From Chamaecrista fasciculata (Eukaryota; Streptophyta; Magnoliopsida; Fabales; Fabaceae): a stretch of 64,000 bases of DNA. Location of the stretch: the NCBI GenBank assembly GCA_003254925.1, contig QANZ01037658.1, forward strand, positions 7,307 through 71,306, given 5' to 3'. The translations under genes were made by a program, and so were the position numbers. The notes beneath the pieces are model-generated. The model made no database searches and had not been told where the DNA came from. It was given only the letters and a program-made list of their open reading frames with translations. Position 1 is the stretch's first letter. Each line of letters starts with the position of its first letter. Positions 9,415 to 22,037 of this stretch are shown one piece after another.

Positions 9415-12248
9415 CTAACTGCCGAGACGATCATGATAAAGATACTTATAATGCATGTTTATGTCAAGGTGTGGAACATGAGCAATCTTGTGCCAATCCG
9501 CCCCTGTTTCTTTTTCACATCGCTTCATTAACTCTGGGCAACCCGTAATTTCCAATGTTTTTAAACTGCCGAGACATTGAATGCTCATTGGGAGGGACAA
9601 CAACTTGGGGCAGTCAGATATAATCAAATTCTTAAGCGACGTAAGGTTTCCCAACCAGTGAGGCAAAGATGCTAGATTTTGAAGATCCTCTAATGTTAAT
9701 GATTGAAGGTTCACCAGATTCTGTAAAGCTTCAGGGATATCTTTCACTTCTGGACAATGGAAAATCCAAAGCTTTTCAAGAGAAGTGAGAAATCGAAAAC
9801 CTGCAGAGAAATTGAAAATCTGAAGATGTCCGAGTTGCAATATCTTGAGAGAATGCAAGCCCTGCAACACTTGTTCTGTTATTGTCTCAAGATTCTTGCA
9901 TCCCCAAATTTCCAATCTTTCAAGAGCGTTTAAGTTGCTGAGCTCTGTTGGGAGTTGAGCACCCATATACCCTGCAACAGTCAAATGTCGAAGGTGTTGT
10001 GGATTAGGTTGAAGAACTTCAAGAATCTGCTCCGCATTTTCATGTGACTGGGAGTCTTCATTGTTGTCCCATGACAACCCCAACTCGTTGAGGTGCCTAT
10101 CTGCCATATTCGCCTCTTTTGCATCCATCACACTTGTTACTCTCTCCAAGTGCTTGATCCGAAGACATCCTTTAAGCTTCATACGTCCTAATTCTGCCAA
10201 TAGGAACCCCTTTTGCTTTCCAACAATATATTTAGTTAAGGTCTTTAATGATGTTAACTGACCCATGTTGGGTGCCAAATTAGATAACGACCTACACCCA
10301 TTTAAATGTAAATGTCGAAGAGACTTTAAGCATCTCATGCGATTTGGCAACTTTTGGAGAGATTGACAAAAGTCTAAATTCAAAATCTGCAAATTCCACA
10401 ACTCACAAATTGAATCAGGGAGTGTTTTGAAACTACCATGAGACAAGTTTAAACGCCTTAGAAGTTTCAGATGGCCAATAGAAGATGGCACTGCATTCAT
10501 TGACGTCAGGTCAAGCAATCGCAATGAGAAGCATTTCATCACTATATCAACTCGCGGAAGAGCCTTATATTCATAAAGTACAACAAGTGCTTTTAAGGAG
10601 TTTGCATGGTCCAAAAGCAAAGAAGGCCAATCATCAAGTGGCTAATCAGGGCCAAATGTGATATGACGAATTTTTCTAGGGAGATTAGATGCCCAACTCG
10701 TTTTTGTAAAACAATAACACTCCTCCTTCATAACAGACTGGGCAAGATCATGTACCAAATCTTGTATCTTGAACTTTACATTAAAATGATCAAACATGTC
10801 AACCTTAACATCTTGAAAAAATGATTTTGAATATAATTCATTCCACACCCTATCACCATCATCTTCCACTTCCAAACTTCCTTTGGATGAAATGAAGCCA
10901 TTAGCCATCCATAATTCAATTACTTCCTTCTTGCTCATCATTGCATCTTTGGGGAACAATGCACAATAGGCGAAGCATTGTCTCAGCTTTGGGGTTAGAT
11001 ACAAATAACTTAATCTCAAAGCTGGCAGAATAGAGTATTCATCTTGCGGTAAATTCCAAATCTCGCTTTCCTTCACGTGCACCCAATCTCTTTCCTCACT
11101 CTTAAATTGCAAAAGACTTCCCAATGCTTTAGCTGCAAGAGGCACACCTTTACACTTTTTCACTATCTCCTTCCCTATGGCCACAAGCTCTGCACTTTCT
11201 CCCTTGTTTCCTGCAAAAGCACGTTGTTTGAATAATTCCCAACAATCTTCTTCAGATAACATTGACAACTCATGAGGAGTAGAAATTGTTCCCATGATGG
11301 ATGCAACTTTTCTAAGACGAGTTGTGACCAAAATAGAAGCACCCTTGGAGCCACATGCCAACACATGTTTCAACTTATCCCATTTCTCTTGGTTTTCATT
11401 CCACACATCGTCCAACACAAGCAAATATCTTTTCCTTTCCAGCAGCTCTTGAAGTCGTCTCTGTAATGGATCAAGATCCAAATCCTCGCAAGCATGCACG
11501 GATGCTGATTCTATTATAGCTTTTACCATTCTCTTCAAACTGAAATCTTCAGAAACACATACCCAGATTCTTTGCTCGAAATGATCAACCACCCTCTCAT
11601 CATTGAAGACTAGTTGCCCAAGTGTTGTCTTCCCAAGACCACCAATACCTATGATTGGATAAACACACAAATCCTCCAAATTAGATGCATCACCAACCAG
11701 AAAGTCTACAATTCTTTTCTTATCATCATCTCTTCCATAGACATGGGATTCGGTTATGGTTGAGGCTGTTTGGCGCCATTCAGGGACTTCAATTCTCCTC
11801 CTCTCAGTAACAATCTCACGCAAATGAAACTTGGATCTCTCCTCAGCAATTGCATCTAATCTCTCGCTCATGTCTTTCAGTTTTCTAGCTATTTTGTGAC
11901 GGAACAAACATGCTTGGAATGAATGGACGAAAAGCAAGAGCCTTGTACCTTGAGAGCAGAGCCACACGTGAGTGCTTGGTTTTCCAAAGAAAGAGTTTCA
12001 GTGAAACAACGATCCAAGATGTCATCTAGCATGTGAGCTGCATCTTTAAGTTTGGAAAGCCAATTCTTGAGAGCTGCATCTCTTTCAGTAAGTTGCTTAT
12101 GCTCAGCATCTTGAAGCACAGCCTTGACAGTAGTGAGTATGCTTTCCAGCCTTTTCATCTCTTGATCAACACCAAAAAACAATCCATGCTCATTTAGAAT
12201 GAGAGAGCTCAAATTGTCAAGTACAACTTCGAGAACAGCCTCTGCCAT
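9415..12248 (-). pseudogene. Full-length CC-NB-LRR pseudogene (one frameshift, one stop)
   Basis: The locus follows the intact gene at 19239-22037 from end to end: CC (start ATG at 12248, MAEAVLEVVL), P-loop GIGGLGKTTL, kinase-2 LLVLDDVWNE, GLPL KGVPLAAKAL, RNBS-D LRQCFAYCALFPKD, a degenerate MHD (FKIQDLVHDLA, with IQD in place of MHD), then about 13 LRRs ending CPELMKRCEKETGADWHK. Two lesions are visible. One A is missing from a run at about 11905-11908 relative to the intact gene, shifting frame after the CC domain, and an in-frame TAG lies at 10642-10644 between the NB-ARC and LRR parts. The last residues differ from the intact paralogue because the 3' flank belongs to a shared repeat (9280-9420). 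An assembly indel could fake the first lesion; the stop is harder to dismiss. Confidence 0.8.
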
Positions 12249-14365
12249 AGTGTGATGAGAAACAGAAAACAGAGTTTTGAGATTGAAGTTTGTTTTTCCT
12301 TGAGAAATCGATATTGTGATTGAACTATTATTGAATGTTAGGCGATGAACTAATGAGGCAAGAACATAACATAAGGAGAGACTTGTTGGGTCAAAAAGGA
12401 AATTGTGAATACTTCTCAAGTCAAAAAGGAAACTAATCAACCGCGTGATCAAATAATTATTGCATTGCTAGCTGGAAAATAGTTGGAAGCAAGCATATTC
12501 GGAAATGACAGAGTTGTCTGCTGTACGTTGCTATTTACTGTGCAATTTGAGTTTGTGCTATAGGGCCCATATGTTATTTTAAGAGAAAAATTATATTTTA
12601 GTCCTCGAATACTCTGAGACACTAGCAGGAAGCATTAGAGTGTAGAAGACTGATTAAAAGTAATTAGTTTAGTATGTGTGGATTGTTATTAACTTATTAT
12701 TATGAGTCAGTTAGTGAGTATATGTTTTTCTTTTAATTATTTAATATTTGGATCGCTATTTTGTAGTGTAGTAGTGGGTTGTTAATTTGTTTCATTTGTA
12801 AGCCTATATATACACACATTCAAATACAAGTGAGTAAAGTATTGAAGAAAGCCACATTGCACCAACAAGACATTAATGATGCCTTTAATTTCTTCATGGG
12901 TACCTTAAAGAAGAAGTTTATTTGATTCTTCCAGACAAGAATCTTTAAAATCCTTAACAATCCGAATTTAACAAATTCTTATTAACTCCTTAGATTGCCT
13001 AATAACTTAACTGTGCACTTGACCTAAGAATTTCCTTTCAAGGATAAGATAGTGGATGATGAGGCAGTAAAGGAAAAGAGTTTGCCATATAGCACATACA
13101 CTAAAACACTTTTTGTCTCATTTTAATTTACTTATGTCTGTATTTTGGTAATGTTTGAAAGAAGAAGAAATTAAAAAGAAACAAGGAAGTAAAGGGAAGT
13201 TTGAAACCGTTCAGTGTGCTCAGCATTGTACACATGTAAACCCGTTCTATGACATTGAATATCAAGAGCTTAATAAAAAGAGAAGAAATCATGGTTCTTT
13301 TCTTTTTGGCCTGAAGAAGAAATCAAGGTTCAAAGGTGAACCAACATACTTATTGAAATATTTTTAAACTTATATCTGTATTTTGGTAATGAAATATTTT
13401 ATATTTATTTATTTTATTTGTGTTTTATCTATATTTTTATATATAAAAGGTTTAACTATTTTGTTGGTCTCTCTAGTTTATAGGACGAAATTTCTGGACA
13501 GAGTTGGCTTCCTATTTATATGGCCTTTGAATTTGCTTACAAGGTTGAAACGTTCCAATTTGGATTACAGGTATTTTATTAACATGTACTGATAAGGTGC
13601 AGTCAAATGAAAAGGAATTTTCAGTGGAAGATATACCTTATAACACAATACTAAGTTTTTCTTTTTTAATATACTTTCTAGAGCTGCTCTGACAATATTT
13701 TGTGGTCATACTGAATCAGGACTCTAAAGGAGCTGATTTAATGGTCAAATGTTTTTCTGCATTGTAGGCAGTTCTTAGAAGTTTAAAAGTTAAAACCAAT
13801 CAATATGATCACTTTTATATGTTTCAAAAGCTTATTTTGGAGGTCAAGAGAAGAAATGAAGGTTGAAGGGTGAACCTAATGCATTTATATAAACAAAGAA
13901 TAATACACATAAAAACTCTGTTTAGTTAAACCAGTAAGACCTGAAAGATTACTGCAAACATTTAAGTTAGTAAAAAGTAAAAAGTACCTGCAATTTCCAA
14001 TATTCAAAATGAACCATCAATTCTAGATTTGTTACAATATTGATACATTAAAAGATTAGCCAAATTTAAGAACTCAGGAAAAACTGAATGAGCAACATTT
14101 CAGGGGACACCAGAGTAGGTATTTGGACATAAATGCTGGAGAGAGAGTTAATGGAATAAAAGATAAGGATCTTTCAAATTTCAGATGATTTTTTTACACA
14201 AGGAGAGTTTGTGCATTTTAGCCAAAATAATATAGCCAAATTCTTTCAAAAAATATATACAAATATTGCTTGAGAAACGAGAATGAATATACTATTTGGA
14301 AAAGAAATGAAAACCCAACCCAGCTTGTCATAAGCCTAAAAGTCAAAACAACATGGTTGGTTGTT
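12249..14365. repeat. Duplicated NB-LRR flank (copy A)
   Basis: 12249-12610 matches 26049-26210 plus 26455-26680, 12611-13020 matches 27006-27450, and 13600-14360 matches 27640-28330. Copy A lacks about 325 bp that copy B has between its 26680 and 27005. No gene is seen; the small frames at 13155-13592 are AT-rich and unconvincing. 13930-14110 is one copy of the roughly 200-bp module. Confidence 0.65.
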
Positions 14366-15781
14366 ATAAGACACGAAAGGCCTCGCAGCACCCTATCTGG
14401 AAAGGAAGTCAAGTGTTTATTGTCAATGAAACAAAGGGATTGAAGACTATGAAGATTTTGAATGGAACCCAGAAATGCTTGGTTGCATTCTCTTAACAAT
14501 ATCAGTTCATTGACAGATGGAGGGCAAGGTGAGGACAATTTCGGACAATCAGCAATTTGCAATATGGAAAGACATGGAAACATGTTTTCGCTGTCCTTCT
14601 TTAATAACTTCATGAGGTTTGGTAGCTTTTCTAGTATTAGAACTTTCAAAGCTTTGAAGCCTCTTGCTGCTCCACCATCACAAAACTCACCATCCACAAA
14701 TTCCACATGGTTCATTTTACATAACTTCAGATTCTGCAGAGATGGTAATTTCTCTAGGGGTGGAAGGTGAGTACAATTTTCGCAATCCTTGAGTTCCAGA
14801 AGATATAAATCTTTCAGAGTAGGATTGGAGATCCATTGTGGAAATTGACTGCCCCTATATCCTTGCACACTCAAAGTTTTAAGCTGTGTATGAGGATGAA
14901 GAACTTCAAGAATCTGCTCTACATTTTCTTGCAACTGGGATACTTCATTTCTTTCCCATGACAAAAGCAAAAATGGTTCAGATTCTTACCAGCCAAGTTG
15001 GCTTCGTTGGCATCCTTATCACTTGTTACTCTCTTCAAGTTCTTGATGTGGAGCTTTCCTTTGAGGTTCAAGCGTCCTAATTCTGCCAATAGGAATCCTT
15101 TTTGCTCACCGACAATGTACAAATTTAAGGTCTTTAAGGAAGCTAACTGACCCATATTAGGGGCTAATATGGATAGTGATGTGCAGCCTTCCAAATACAG
15201 ATGTCGAACAGACTTCAAGCATTTGAAGCGGTTAGGTAACTTATTGAGTCTAGAACAGAAGCAGTCAAGCACCCTCAAAGAATAATATTTCTTCAGTACA
15301 TCAAAATTGAGGTCCACATATGTAATGCGGCATATAAAAGATTTCAAGGATTTTACTTGACGCAAAGAATCTGAAAGATATCCATTGAAAAAAAGAAATA
15401 AAGAATGAGAAAAACCTCCACTATAAAATGAGAGATGACGAGTCCTTTCGGGCAAAGCTTGTAATGATTTGTCATTCTCATCCATAACAATGCAGCAACA
15501 CTCCTCTTCTATAACAGACTGAGCGAAGTCATGAATCAGATCATGCATCTTGAAGCATTAGCCATCCAAAGTTGGATTACTAACTCTTTTTCTATCCTTT
15601 CATCTTTAGGGAATATTGCACATAGGGATTGAGCCGCTAGAGGCACTCCCTTGCACTTCTTGACTATCACCTTCCCAATGGTCACAAGCTCTGCACATTC
15701 TTCTTCTGATCCGAAAGCTCGTTGTTTGAACATTTGCCAACAATCATCATCAGACAAATTTGATATCTCATGAGGAGGCAA
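14366..15781 (-). pseudogene. CC-NB-LRR relic with internal deletions (copy A)
   Basis: Reading down the minus strand from 15781, the relic begins within NB-ARC (LSDDDCWQMFKQRAF, then CKGVPLAAQSL). It jumps straight to RNBS-D (CAIFPKD), losing the segment between, then from ELVIQLWMANA to a degenerate MHD region (CMIDLIHDFAQSV), losing about 40 residues. LRRs follow to about 14366, with a 1-nt frame change near 14920-14970. The CC, P-loop and kinase-2 are absent, and the distal LRRs kept in copy B (28441-29071) are deleted. Frames after 14366 run into flank sequence. It lies head-to-tail upstream of the pseudogene at 9415-12248. Confidence 0.75.
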
Positions 15782-18700
15782 ACATATCTGCTATGTAATC
15801 TATATAGAACAATAAAATCGTGCTTACCATACTGACAAGTCCATAAAAAATATCCTATGCTGAATAAATTAAAGGGTAAATTACACTTTGGTACCCTGTG
15901 GTTTGACCCTATTTCACTTTGGTACCCTGTGGTTTGAAACTTGACACTTTGGTACCCTGTGGTATTCTCCATTAACACTTTGGTACCCTTTGGAGCTATT
16001 TTGTAATTTTATCCATAATAAATTTTACAAAAATTACATATTGACCCCAAAAAAATTTTAAATTTTTCATTTTAGTCCCTATATAATATGTATCTAGGGA
16101 CCTATTTGTAATTTTTTGAAAATTTTTTGGGGTCAATATGTAATTTTTTCAAAATTTGTTATGGTTAAAATTACAAAATAGCTCCAAAGGGTACCAAAGT
16201 GTTAATGGAGAATACCACAGGGTACCAAAGTGTCAAGTTTCAAACCACAGGGTACCAAAGTGAAATAGGGTCAAACCACAGGGTACCAAAGTGTAATTTA
16301 CACTTAATTCTTAGTTCATTCCCTATGTAACAGAATTTATGGTTATTCAAGTTCTATAGGTAAAAAAATACTGTGATTTTTAATTGCAGTACTGAATCAT
16401 TAATTAACAATTTGTATTGCACAATAAAGATGTTATAAAATCTTACTTTCCTTAGTAAACTGTGGTGGCCATGACAAAATTATAACTTACTTATTTTTAT
16501 AATTTGTCAAAATTGTACCTATTACTTTAATACTGTGATTTATTGTACACTAATTTCTATATTGTTCATTTTTCGTTGAGGAAAATTTTCTAGCACACCT
16601 ATTTTAGCTACAGTGATATAAAAACTTAAAATAAAGTCTTTAAAGTAATTGCAGTGCACTAACAAACTCAATTTAATAGAAAGGAACTTGAAAGGCATGT
16701 ATAGACTTGGATTGACACATAGTCTAGTGATTATAGCATGAATCATAACCCTACTATATGAATATCAACATCTCATTTTGTAAATGAAGGACCAAATCCA
16801 ATTGTATAAACAAATAATAATGGCCAAACCAACTCCAATTGGTTTAGTTAAACCAGTAGTTACTGAAAGATTACAATAATCATGAAAATTGGCAGAAAAT
16901 GAGAGGTACATTAAACTTGGAACATTGAAATAAAATGACAACTTAATTGGAAACTTTGCAGGGAACATGCAATAAAATTATAATACTTCAGACTCCATGA
17001 AGAGATGCAGGTCTTCAACCATTGAGATAGCCACCTTAATCTGATCAAAGCCCACCATAAAACTTTCAAGTTTCAACTTCAAAGTAAAGAAATACTGAAA
17101 TATATGCACAAATTCAATATGTCTTATCAAATGGAAAATAAATATTGGGGAAAATCTCTACTCACTTATTCTATCTATGTTAAGTAAGCTCTATGCTTTC
17201 AACCCTATATACAGTCTCTGTCAGACTGTTACATACATGTACCCTAAACTTTAAGTCTATCTGAATTAAGCAACATGTTTACTAGTTTAATAACATGAGT
17301 TCCTAACCCCCTGCATTAATATGCACTTCCAAAAATGATAATTTTGAATTTAAATTCTTCATAAACCATGCACCTTAGTTTTAAGATATAGAAATAACTT
17401 CTTTTCTTGATTTGTCATTTTTTTCTGTTACTAATATAAAAGATCAAGATAGAGGAAAAACAGAAAGGAAAAACAATATATTTTGTGGAAAATAGATGTG
17501 ATTATCACTAAAATAATAGTTAGACTATAAAGTATAAACAACTAACCTCAATTTATGAGGTTTGAACAGAAGAAACCAGGAGTCGATGGCGAATTGATGC
17601 AACAGGATAAGCTGTGAACAAAGCATAGAAACAATGAAATGGAGAGGAAACCAGCCTTCAATGTGCAAAATGGTTGCTAAGAAATGTTAAGAATCAGCTA
17701 AGCACCAGAGAACAGAGTTTATGAGCAGTAGCGTGCTGAAAATAAGCAGAGAATTTTCAACTCTAGCAGTAGAGAATTTTAAACCAGTAGGTCCTGAAAG
17801 ATTACAGAAAAAAAATAGAATTTAGCACAAAACGAAAGGTGCCTACAAGTTCCAATATGCATAAAGCACCCACGATCCATTGTACATTTCAACGATGTTG
17901 CATCAAGAAATTGGCCTTATTGCAAAAGCTCATACATAACTTAACTGGAAACTTTGAGGAGAACATGCCATAACAATACTTCAGACGTCAGCAGGAAGCA
18001 CCAGAGACTAGAATTTAAATCTGTACAAAGCCAAGCAATGAATTATAAGTCCAAATGTTAAAAAAGTACTTTTAATGTACAAATTTGAGATGTCATTTTA
18101 ACAACACAAGGTTTCAATCCAAAACATTAATCTATATTTTAAGAGATCATGTTATAGCTATCTTGCATGAGTTAGAGTATAATCATCTGAATAATACAGT
18201 TAACGTGGAAGTAGGTAGAAAAAGAAAGGACCTGTAACATTCAATGCGCAAAATTCTCTCTCCTTTCTAGATTTGGAACAAAGGTGGACGAAGAAATCCT
18301 TGTTGCAAGATATAGACCTCTGTTTCAACTTCACACTCAAAATCTTCAAGCAAAGCCCGTTGAGAAATAGAAACAAAATTTGCATATGAGAGACGCAGTC
18401 TTCAGCGATCTAGTAAGTAGTCTGAACACATGGAAATAGAGAAAATTTTAGCTCCCAAAGTAGAGAAATACTGTAATGTGTACAATACTTTTTAAAAAAA
18501 CAATGATAGGGTAAGTAAAACTAACAATCAAGTTAAAGTAAAACTAAGCATAGAAATATAAAATGCAACTACCTTTGGGGTTGATCATTGATTTCATAAA
18601 TAATAACACAATTAAAATTACTAATTCACAGTGTCTTGCCTTTGAGATAACTTTGATGGTTTTGAATCAAGTATTTAAATTCTATATGATATTTATTTTT

Positions 18701-19238
18701 GTCATTGAAATATATTACAGAAGATGTACCTATTTTTTGGAATCCTTCCCTGCTATATTCTCTTATCTTAGCATTAGAAACATTGAGACTGGTTCACCTG
18801 TCTTCTCGATCAAGGATTTCTAAAGATCTGCAAGAGGCAGAGAAATAGAGGATTCACATTCCCAATAATCATCAAGATGTTATATTCAGAGTTCGTTCTT
18901 CATATATCATTTTATTTTCAATATATTTATTGTACACACTAGTGGAAATAGTACATAATTGAAAGAATAAAAAACAAAGATCGTTTAAGTAGTGACCAAA
19001 AGTATAAAGATTCTTAGACAAATCCACTTTAACAAGTTATTAACTCCTTACGTCACCTAACTTAATTGATTACTTAATATAAGAATTTCCCTAGCTAGTA
19101 GATGAGGCAAAAGAGCCAAAGAGTTCTCCGATAAGAATAACAAGAAACAACCATGATAAATTAAACACAGACTTTAATTTATTCCAGCAAAAAAAAATTA
19201 ACTATATGTGAAATAGGAAGCCAAAAAGAACTTATAAG
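15782..19238. other. Intergenic; repeat modules and one long hairpin, no gene
   Basis: 15782-15873 and 16302-16460 are the two halves of a flank also seen at 25500-25740, separated here by the hairpin element at 15876-16301. 16840-16990 and 17770-17990 are two degenerate copies of the roughly 200-bp 'ctgaaagattac...cttcaga' module, and 18190-18260 may be a third. 17580-17700 resembles 23440-23560. 18990-19140 resembles 12920-13090 and 27340-27480. Small open frames here are short and not recognisable. Confidence 0.55.
15876..16301. mobile_element. MULE-type fold-back MITE, copy 1
   Basis: This is a 426-bp near-perfect hairpin with arms of about 140 bp, each made of the phrase 'cactttggtaccctgtggt' repeated four times with different linkers. 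The left end reads GTAAATTACACTTTGG and the right end is its reverse complement. A second copy lies at 39141-39560. The insertion interrupts a flank whose uninterrupted versions are visible near 23385 and 25575. The outermost CCC expected at the right end is missing. Confidence 0.8.
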
Positions 19239-22037
19239 TCAAATCTTGAACAAACCTCTAAATACAGTATGTGGAACATGAGCAATCTTGTGCCAATCCG
19301 CCCCTGTTTCTTTTTCACATCGCTTCATTAACTCTGGGCAATCACTGATTTCCAATGTTTTCAAACTGCCGAGACATTTAATGCTCATTGGGAGGGACAA
19401 CGGCTTGGGACAGTCAGATATACGCAAATAATTAAGCGACGTAAGGTTTCCCAACCAGTCAGGCAAAGATGCTAGATTTGGAAGATCCTCTAATGTTAAT
19501 GATTGAAGGTTCACCAGATTCTGTAAAGCTTCAGGGATATCTTTCACTTCTGGACAATCGAAAATCCAAAGCTTTTCAAGAGAAGTGAGAAATCGAAAAC
19601 CTGCAGAGAAATTGAAAATCTGAAGATGTCCGAGTTCCAATATTTTGAGAGAATGCAAGCCCTGCAACACTTGTTCTGTTATTGTCTCAAGATTGTCGCA
19701 TCCCCTAATTTCCAATCTTTCAAGAGCGTTTAAGTTGCTGAGCTCTGTTGGGAGTTGAGCACCCATATACCCTCTTACAAACAAAGCTCGAAGGTGTTGT
19801 GGATTAGGTTGAAGAACTTCAAGAATCTGCTCCACATTTTCCTGTGACTGGGAGTCTTCATTATTGTCCCATAACAACACCAACAAGTAGAGGTGCTTAT
19901 CTGCCATATTCGCCTCTTTTGCATCCATCACACTTGTTACTCTCTCCAAGTGCTCGATCTGAAGAGATCCTTTAAGCTTCATACGTCCTAATTCTGCCAA
20001 TAGGAACCCCTTTTGCTTTCCGACAATATATGTACTTAAGGTCTTTAATGATGTTAACTCACCCATGTTGGGTGCCAAACTGGACAACGAGCTACACCCA
20101 TTTAAATGTAAATGTCGAAGAGACTTCAAGCATCTCATGCGATTTGGCAACTTTTGGAGAAATAGACAGTCGTCTAAATTCAAAGTCTGCAAATTCCACA
20201 ACTCACAAATTGAATCAGGGAGTGTTTTGAAACTACCATAACACAAGTTTAAACGCCTTAGAAGTTTCAGATGGCCAATAGAAGATGGCACTGCATCCAT
20301 TAACATCATATCAAGCAATCGCAATGAGAAGCATCTCATCACTATATCAACTCGCGGAAGAATGATCCGATATTCATCATGTACAACAAGTGCTTTTAAG
20401 GAATTTGCATGGTGCAAAAGCAGAGAAGACCATTCATCATGGCGCAAATAATTGAAAAATGTGAAATGGCGGATTTTTCTAGGGAGATTAGATGCACAAC
20501 TCTCTTTTGTATAGCAATAACACTCCTCCTTCATAACAGACTGGGCAAGATCATGTACCAAATCATGCATCTTGAACGTCACATCATAGTTAGATTGAAC
20601 ATCTTGAAAAAATGATTTCAAATATAATTCATTCCACGCCCTATCACCATCATCTTCCACTTCCAAACTTCCTTTGGATGAACTGAAGCCATTAGCCATC
20701 CATAATTCAATTACTTTCTTCTTGCTCATCACTGCATCTTTGGGGAACAATGCACAATAGGCGAAGCATTGTCTCAGCTTTGGGGTTAGATCCAAATAAC
20801 TTAATCTCAAAGCTGGCAGAATAGAGTATTCATCTTCCGGTAAATTCCAAATCTCGCTTTCCTTCACGTGCACCCAATCTCTCTTCTCACTCTTAAATTG
20901 CAAAAGACTTCCCAATGCTTTAGCTGCAAGAGGCACACCTTTACACTTGTTCACTATCTCCTTCCCTATGTCAACAAGCTCTGCACTTTCTCCCTGGTTT
21001 CCTGCAAAAGCACGTTGTTTGAATAATTCCCAACAATCTTCATTAGATAACATTGACAACTCATGAGATGGGACTGTTCCCATAATAGATACAACATTTC
21101 CAAGACGAGTTGTGACCAAAATAGAAGCACCCATGGAGCCACAAGCCAACACATGTTTTAACTTATCCCATTTCTCTTGGTTTTCATTCCACACATCATC
21201 CAACACAAGCAAATATCTTTTCCTTTGCAGCAGCTCTTGAAGTCGTCTCTGTAATGGATCAAGATCCAAATCCTCGCAAGCATGCCGGGATGCTGATTCT
21301 ATTATAGCTTTTACCATTCTCTTCAAATTGAAATCTTCAGAAACACATACCCAGATTCTTTGCTCGAAATGATCAACCACCCTCTCATCATTGAAGACTA
21401 GTTGCGCAAGTGTTGTCTTCCCAAGACCACCAATACCTATGATTGGATAAACACACAAATCCTCCAAATTAGAAGCATCACCAACGAGAAAGTCTACAAT
21501 TTTTTCCTTCTCTTTATCTCTTCCATAGACATGGGATCCGGTTATGGTTGAGGCTGTTTGGCGCCATTCCGGGACTTCAATTCTCCTCCTCTCAGTAACA
21601 ATCTCACTCAAATGAAACTTGGATTTCTCCTCAGCAATCTCATCTAATCTCTCCCTCATGTCTTTCAATTTTCTAGCTATTTTGAGACGGAACAAAACAT
21701 GCTTGGGATGAATGGAGGAAAAGCAAGAGCCTTGTACCTTGAGAGCAGAGCCACACATGAGTGCTTGATGTTCCAAAGAAAGAGCTTCAGTGGAACAGTG
21801 ATCCAATATGTCATCTAGCATGTGAGCTGCATCTTTAAGTTTGCTAAGCCAATTCTTGAGAGCTGCATCTCTTTCCGTAAGTTGCTTATACTCAGCATCT
21901 TGAAGCACAGCCTTGACAGTAGTGAGTATGCTTTCCAGCCTTTTCATCTCTTGATCGACACCCAGAAACAATCCAAGCTCTTTTTGAATGAGTGAGCTCA
22001 AATTCTGAAGCACAAGTTCAAGCACAGCCTCTGCCAT
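19239..22037 (-). CDS. CC-NB-LRR disease-resistance protein (RGA type), intact
   Basis: A 932-residue intracellular immune receptor in one exon. The reading frame extends six codons upstream through a GTG, but the ATG at 22037 (MAEAVLELVL) matches the paralogues. Domains: Rx-type CC 1-95 with the LDDILD stretch near 74-79; P-loop GIGGLGKTT 201-209; RNBS-A (RIWVCVSEDF) near 227; kinase-2 LLVLDDVW 276-283; RNBS-B near 304-311; GLPL as KGVPLA 366-371; RNBS-D near 419-433; MHD 491-493 in FKMHDLVHDLA; then about 14 LRRs to the C-terminus, which ends after CPELMKRCEKETG. All NB-ARC motifs look functional, unlike its neighbours. By family knowledge it should bind ADP/ATP and oligomerise when activated; its effector is unknown. 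It is closest to the pseudogene at 9415-12248, and similarity continues across both domains. Confidence 0.93.
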   Translation of the reverse strand: MAEAVLELVLQNLSSLIQKELGLFLGVDQEMKRLESILTTVKAVLQDAEYKQLTERDAALKNWLSKLKDAAHMLDDILDHCSTEALSLEHQALMCGSALKVQGSCFSSIHPKHVLFRLKIARKLKDMRERLDEIAEEKSKFHLSEIVTERRRIEVPEWRQTASTITGSHVYGRDKEKEKIVDFLVGDASNLEDLCVYPIIGIGGLGKTTLAQLVFNDERVVDHFEQRIWVCVSEDFNLKRMVKAIIESASRHACEDLDLDPLQRRLQELLQRKRYLLVLDDVWNENQEKWDKLKHVLACGSMGASILVTTRLGNVVSIMGTVPSHELSMLSNEDCWELFKQRAFAGNQGESAELVDIGKEIVNKCKGVPLAAKALGSLLQFKSEKRDWVHVKESEIWNLPEDEYSILPALRLSYLDLTPKLRQCFAYCALFPKDAVMSKKKVIELWMANGFSSSKGSLEVEDDGDRAWNELYLKSFFQDVQSNYDVTFKMHDLVHDLAQSVMKEECYCYTKESCASNLPRKIRHFTFFNYLRHDEWSSLLLHHANSLKALVVHDEYRIILPRVDIVMRCFSLRLLDMMLMDAVPSSIGHLKLLRRLNLCYGSFKTLPDSICELWNLQTLNLDDCLFLQKLPNRMRCLKSLRHLHLNGCSSLSSLAPNMGELTSLKTLSTYIVGKQKGFLLAELGRMKLKGSLQIEHLERVTSVMDAKEANMADKHLYLLVLLWDNNEDSQSQENVEQILEVLQPNPQHLRALFVRGYMGAQLPTELSNLNALERLEIRGCDNLETITEQVLQGLHSLKILELGHLQIFNFSAGFRFLTSLEKLWIFDCPEVKDIPEALQNLVNLQSLTLEDLPNLASLPDWLGNLTSLNYLRISDCPKPLSLPMSIKCLGSLKTLEISDCPELMKRCEKETGADWHKIAHVPHTVFRGLFKI

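Noticed and set aside
20030..20615. Plus-strand frames inside the intact NB-LRR gene
   Set aside because: Antisense shadows of the LRR coding sequence; similar shadows occur at the same places in the paralogues.
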